Shown: positions 61,881 through 64,000 of the stretch, in pieces
Numbering within the stretch: the stretch's first letter is position 1
How the letters are laid out: each line of letters begins with the position of its first letter
Source: Monarcha castaneiventris obscurior
Taxonomy: Eukaryota > Chordata > Aves > Passeriformes > Monarchidae
Direction: 5' to 3'
DNA length: 64,000 nucleotides
Assembly: GCA_026261815.1 (NCBI GenBank)
Contig: JAMPIT010000510.1
Span: 16,836,001-16,900,000 of the forward strand
Translations under genes and position numbers: made by a program
Notes under the pieces: generated by a model
What the model was told of the DNA's origin: nothing
What the model saw: the letters and a program-made list of their open reading frames with translations, nothing else
Databases searched by the model: none

Positions 61881-64000
61881 CAATGAGTGAAAATTGCCTG
61901 TCTCAGCAAGTTGTGATGGGCTCTGGGTATCTTGCGAGATTCTTACAATTACTGTTGGAAAAGTGGACATCTACTACAAATTAGGCTGTACTTTGAGAAA
62001 AGCATAAAAAACCGGTTTAAAATAATTTCTGCGAGGGTGGAAAATTTGCTGGCAATTGGTATTTTCCTGGTGTTAGAGGTGAGGTCCTTGAACTCTTGTG
62101 CTTCTGGATAGGCTGTTTCATTGTCATGATATGACATTGACTAACAATTTTAATTGTTACTCAGATAAAGTTCTCTGTGAAGGAGTGAACAGAAGCCCAT
62201 TCCAGGCCTAAAGCAGTGTGTACATTCATTTGTCTAGGGTCAGTTCTCATTAAGCTGAGACTGACAACTGTGTAGCTCTGTCTCCAAAAGCTTCTCACAA
62301 TAGGAGTTTCCATGGTTGCCAGTTGGCATCCCACAGGAACTGTGGACTGACTTTGAAAATTAAGAAGAGAAGACGCCATCTTCTACATCCTTTGGAGTGG
62401 CCTGTGTGAGCTGTTTTTAGTTGAACGAGACTGAAAACTTGTATACCTGCTTCAGAATGTATTAAATATCACATAAGTTGATCTTAGTGTTTTTAAAAAT
62501 ACTCAGATACTCTTTAGAGACTTTATGTACTGTCAGAAGCCCTTCTTAAGGAAGAGTAATTTCTAACTCTTCAAGATGGAGTTTGATATTAAGTAAGTGT
62601 AAGGAAGTGTTTCTCAGTGGAAAGGAGATGGTGTGGTCATTCAGAACTATCCATTTCTAGAATAAGCATCCTTTTTCTCTACATCTGGTCTTTGTTGTTT
62701 AAATGTGCAGTGTAACTAAGAATAGCTTATTAGCCAGTTAAGTTCTGATTTGTGTTTTACTGGCTATTAGGGAAGGAGGAGAAAACCAAATGGAAATATC
62801 CTCAACTGTATGATCTTGTTGGGGAGAGTTTGTAGTTTTTTTTTTAAATTTTTCATGAAAGAGGGTTTGGGGAAGTGCTTGCAGATTTCTTTGATGATGC
62901 TGTACGACTGTTTTGTGGAGACAGGCAGGAGGTTACTCGTGGTCATGGAGAAGAGTTTCCAGTGCTCAGTAAAACACCATCCTCAGGACCAAATTAAGTT
63001 CTTTGTGAACAGCTGGAACCTTTAACCTTTTTGTTATGCTTTCAAACAGTAGCCATCCTAAACTTTCCCTCTTCTGCTCCCCTTGCCTTTTGACTTTGTC
63101 TGAACCAAATGAGATTGATGGTTTGAAGATTTTTATGGTGTATTGTCAAGCTGTTGTGTTCACTGGGATGATTTTATTTGTACTCTCTGAAGCTCTTACT
63201 GTTAGTAAAGCTTTTTTTTTTTGTTGGCAAAGTGTGTATTTCCTTTCTCTGAAGTGGTATGATGTAAAAATGATGTTAAAAAGCATAATGGATGTTGGAT
63301 TTTCTGGGTTGTTTCTGTTCCTTCTAAAACTAGTTGTTACAAGAGGATTAAGAATTTCTATCCATTTAGGAGAATTTTAAGCATCATCTAAGGAAAAAAA
63401 CCCCAACATTTTCCTCTCACAGTTTTTCGCAGAATGTTTCTTTCCTGAGAAATTGTACTATTCATAGGAAAAATTCTTAATACTGCATGTAACTTATTAG
63501 AACTTTATTTTCTTTTTGATATAAGTATTTTTGTGAAATTCTGTCTTTAGATTGTTGGGCCTTGAATTCTTACATAAACACTTGGAAAAGCTTGGCAGTG
63601 CCTCTTCTGAAAAAAGTTGAATTAATAAGCTAAAGGGTAATAACTTAATAAAATTCAGGTTTGAACAGCTACCTGAGATTTAGTGCAAGTATGTCTTTGA
63701 TTACATGTTTCTTTCCACTTAGTTTTCTATTCAATACCTTTTGCCAAGCTGTTGTGTAGAAGAAAATTCTTATGTGAATGATGAATGCTGAGAGGGCAAA
63801 CTGCATAAATATTCTGCCACTAGCTGTGTTCTTCTCTGAAAATTAATCCTTGCATTTACAAGAACCAAGGTCTTTCCGACCCTTCAAAAGGCAATTGATA
63901 CTGGCAAAATAATTCAAAAATTACTGACAGTGCAGGAAATGGTAGTGACAGCCCTATTTTGTACCTTGTTTTTCTAATTAAGTTTTTATGAAACCAGTTT

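Larger units (their letters stand above)
55507..64000 (+). other. DCLK1 intron 3 (partial)
   Basis: Everything after the donor GTAAGA at 55507 is intronic and runs off the window. In mammals this intron is very long. It is AT-rich; I see an A/C-rich low-complexity tract (58800-58935) and an AAAC-type simple repeat (61858-61880), but no exon, intact mobile element or RNA gene. Open frames of 60-115 codons, such as 63036-63380 (+), lack splice support. Confidence 0.75.

Noticed and set aside
1..64000. CRISPR arrays, tRNA or rRNA genes, operons or phage genes
   Set aside because: None seen. The sequence is vertebrate nuclear DNA, and no tRNA cloverleaf or rRNA segment was recognised.

Overview
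The window looks like vertebrate, most likely avian, nuclear DNA. It is AT-rich and intron-rich with almost no coding sequence. It carries several CR1-type LINE tails ending in the usual ATTCTATGA-like motif, and two exons that encode an almost mammalian-identical start of doublecortin-like kinase 1 (DCLK1). No prokaryotic, plasmid or phage features are present.

Layout. Positions 1-3766 are probably the last intron of an upstream gene. Its terminal coding exon (3767-3869, + strand) I read as CCDC169, because its C-terminus resembles the mammalian protein and CCDC169 lies on the same strand upstream of DCLK1 in human. From 3.9 to 41.4 kb I see no convincing gene. This desert holds two CR1 fragments, a probable solo endogenous-retrovirus LTR (about 26.6-27.0 kb), a decayed ancient CR1/L3-like LINE (about 37.4-39.2 kb), two GC-rich blocks and simple repeats. 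In human, SOHLH2 lies between CCDC169 and DCLK1. I could not find it here.

From about 41.44 to 42.78 kb there is a CpG island that I take as the DCLK1 promoter and untranslated exon 1, with a clean donor after 42189. It contains an octamer site, a 35-codon upstream ORF, three GGGGCC units beside the donor, a CTGCT pentamer run and a G-rich 20-bp minisatellite. Intron 1 (42190-45327) leads to exon 2 (45328-45716, ATG at 45341). Intron 2 (45717-55159) leads to exon 3 (55160-55506). Intron 3 runs off the right end. The two coding exons join in frame (376 + 347 = 723 nt, 241 codons). They encode the basic N-terminal tail, the whole first doublecortin domain, the linker and most of the second domain. 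The rest of the gene, including the kinase domain, lies to the right.

The most unusual non-coding structure is a diverged direct duplication of about 190 bp on either side of exon 2 (44.40 and 46.67 kb). Both copies keep the same small hairpin. I found no clearly novel gene system; the items worth checking are regulatory or repeat-derived.
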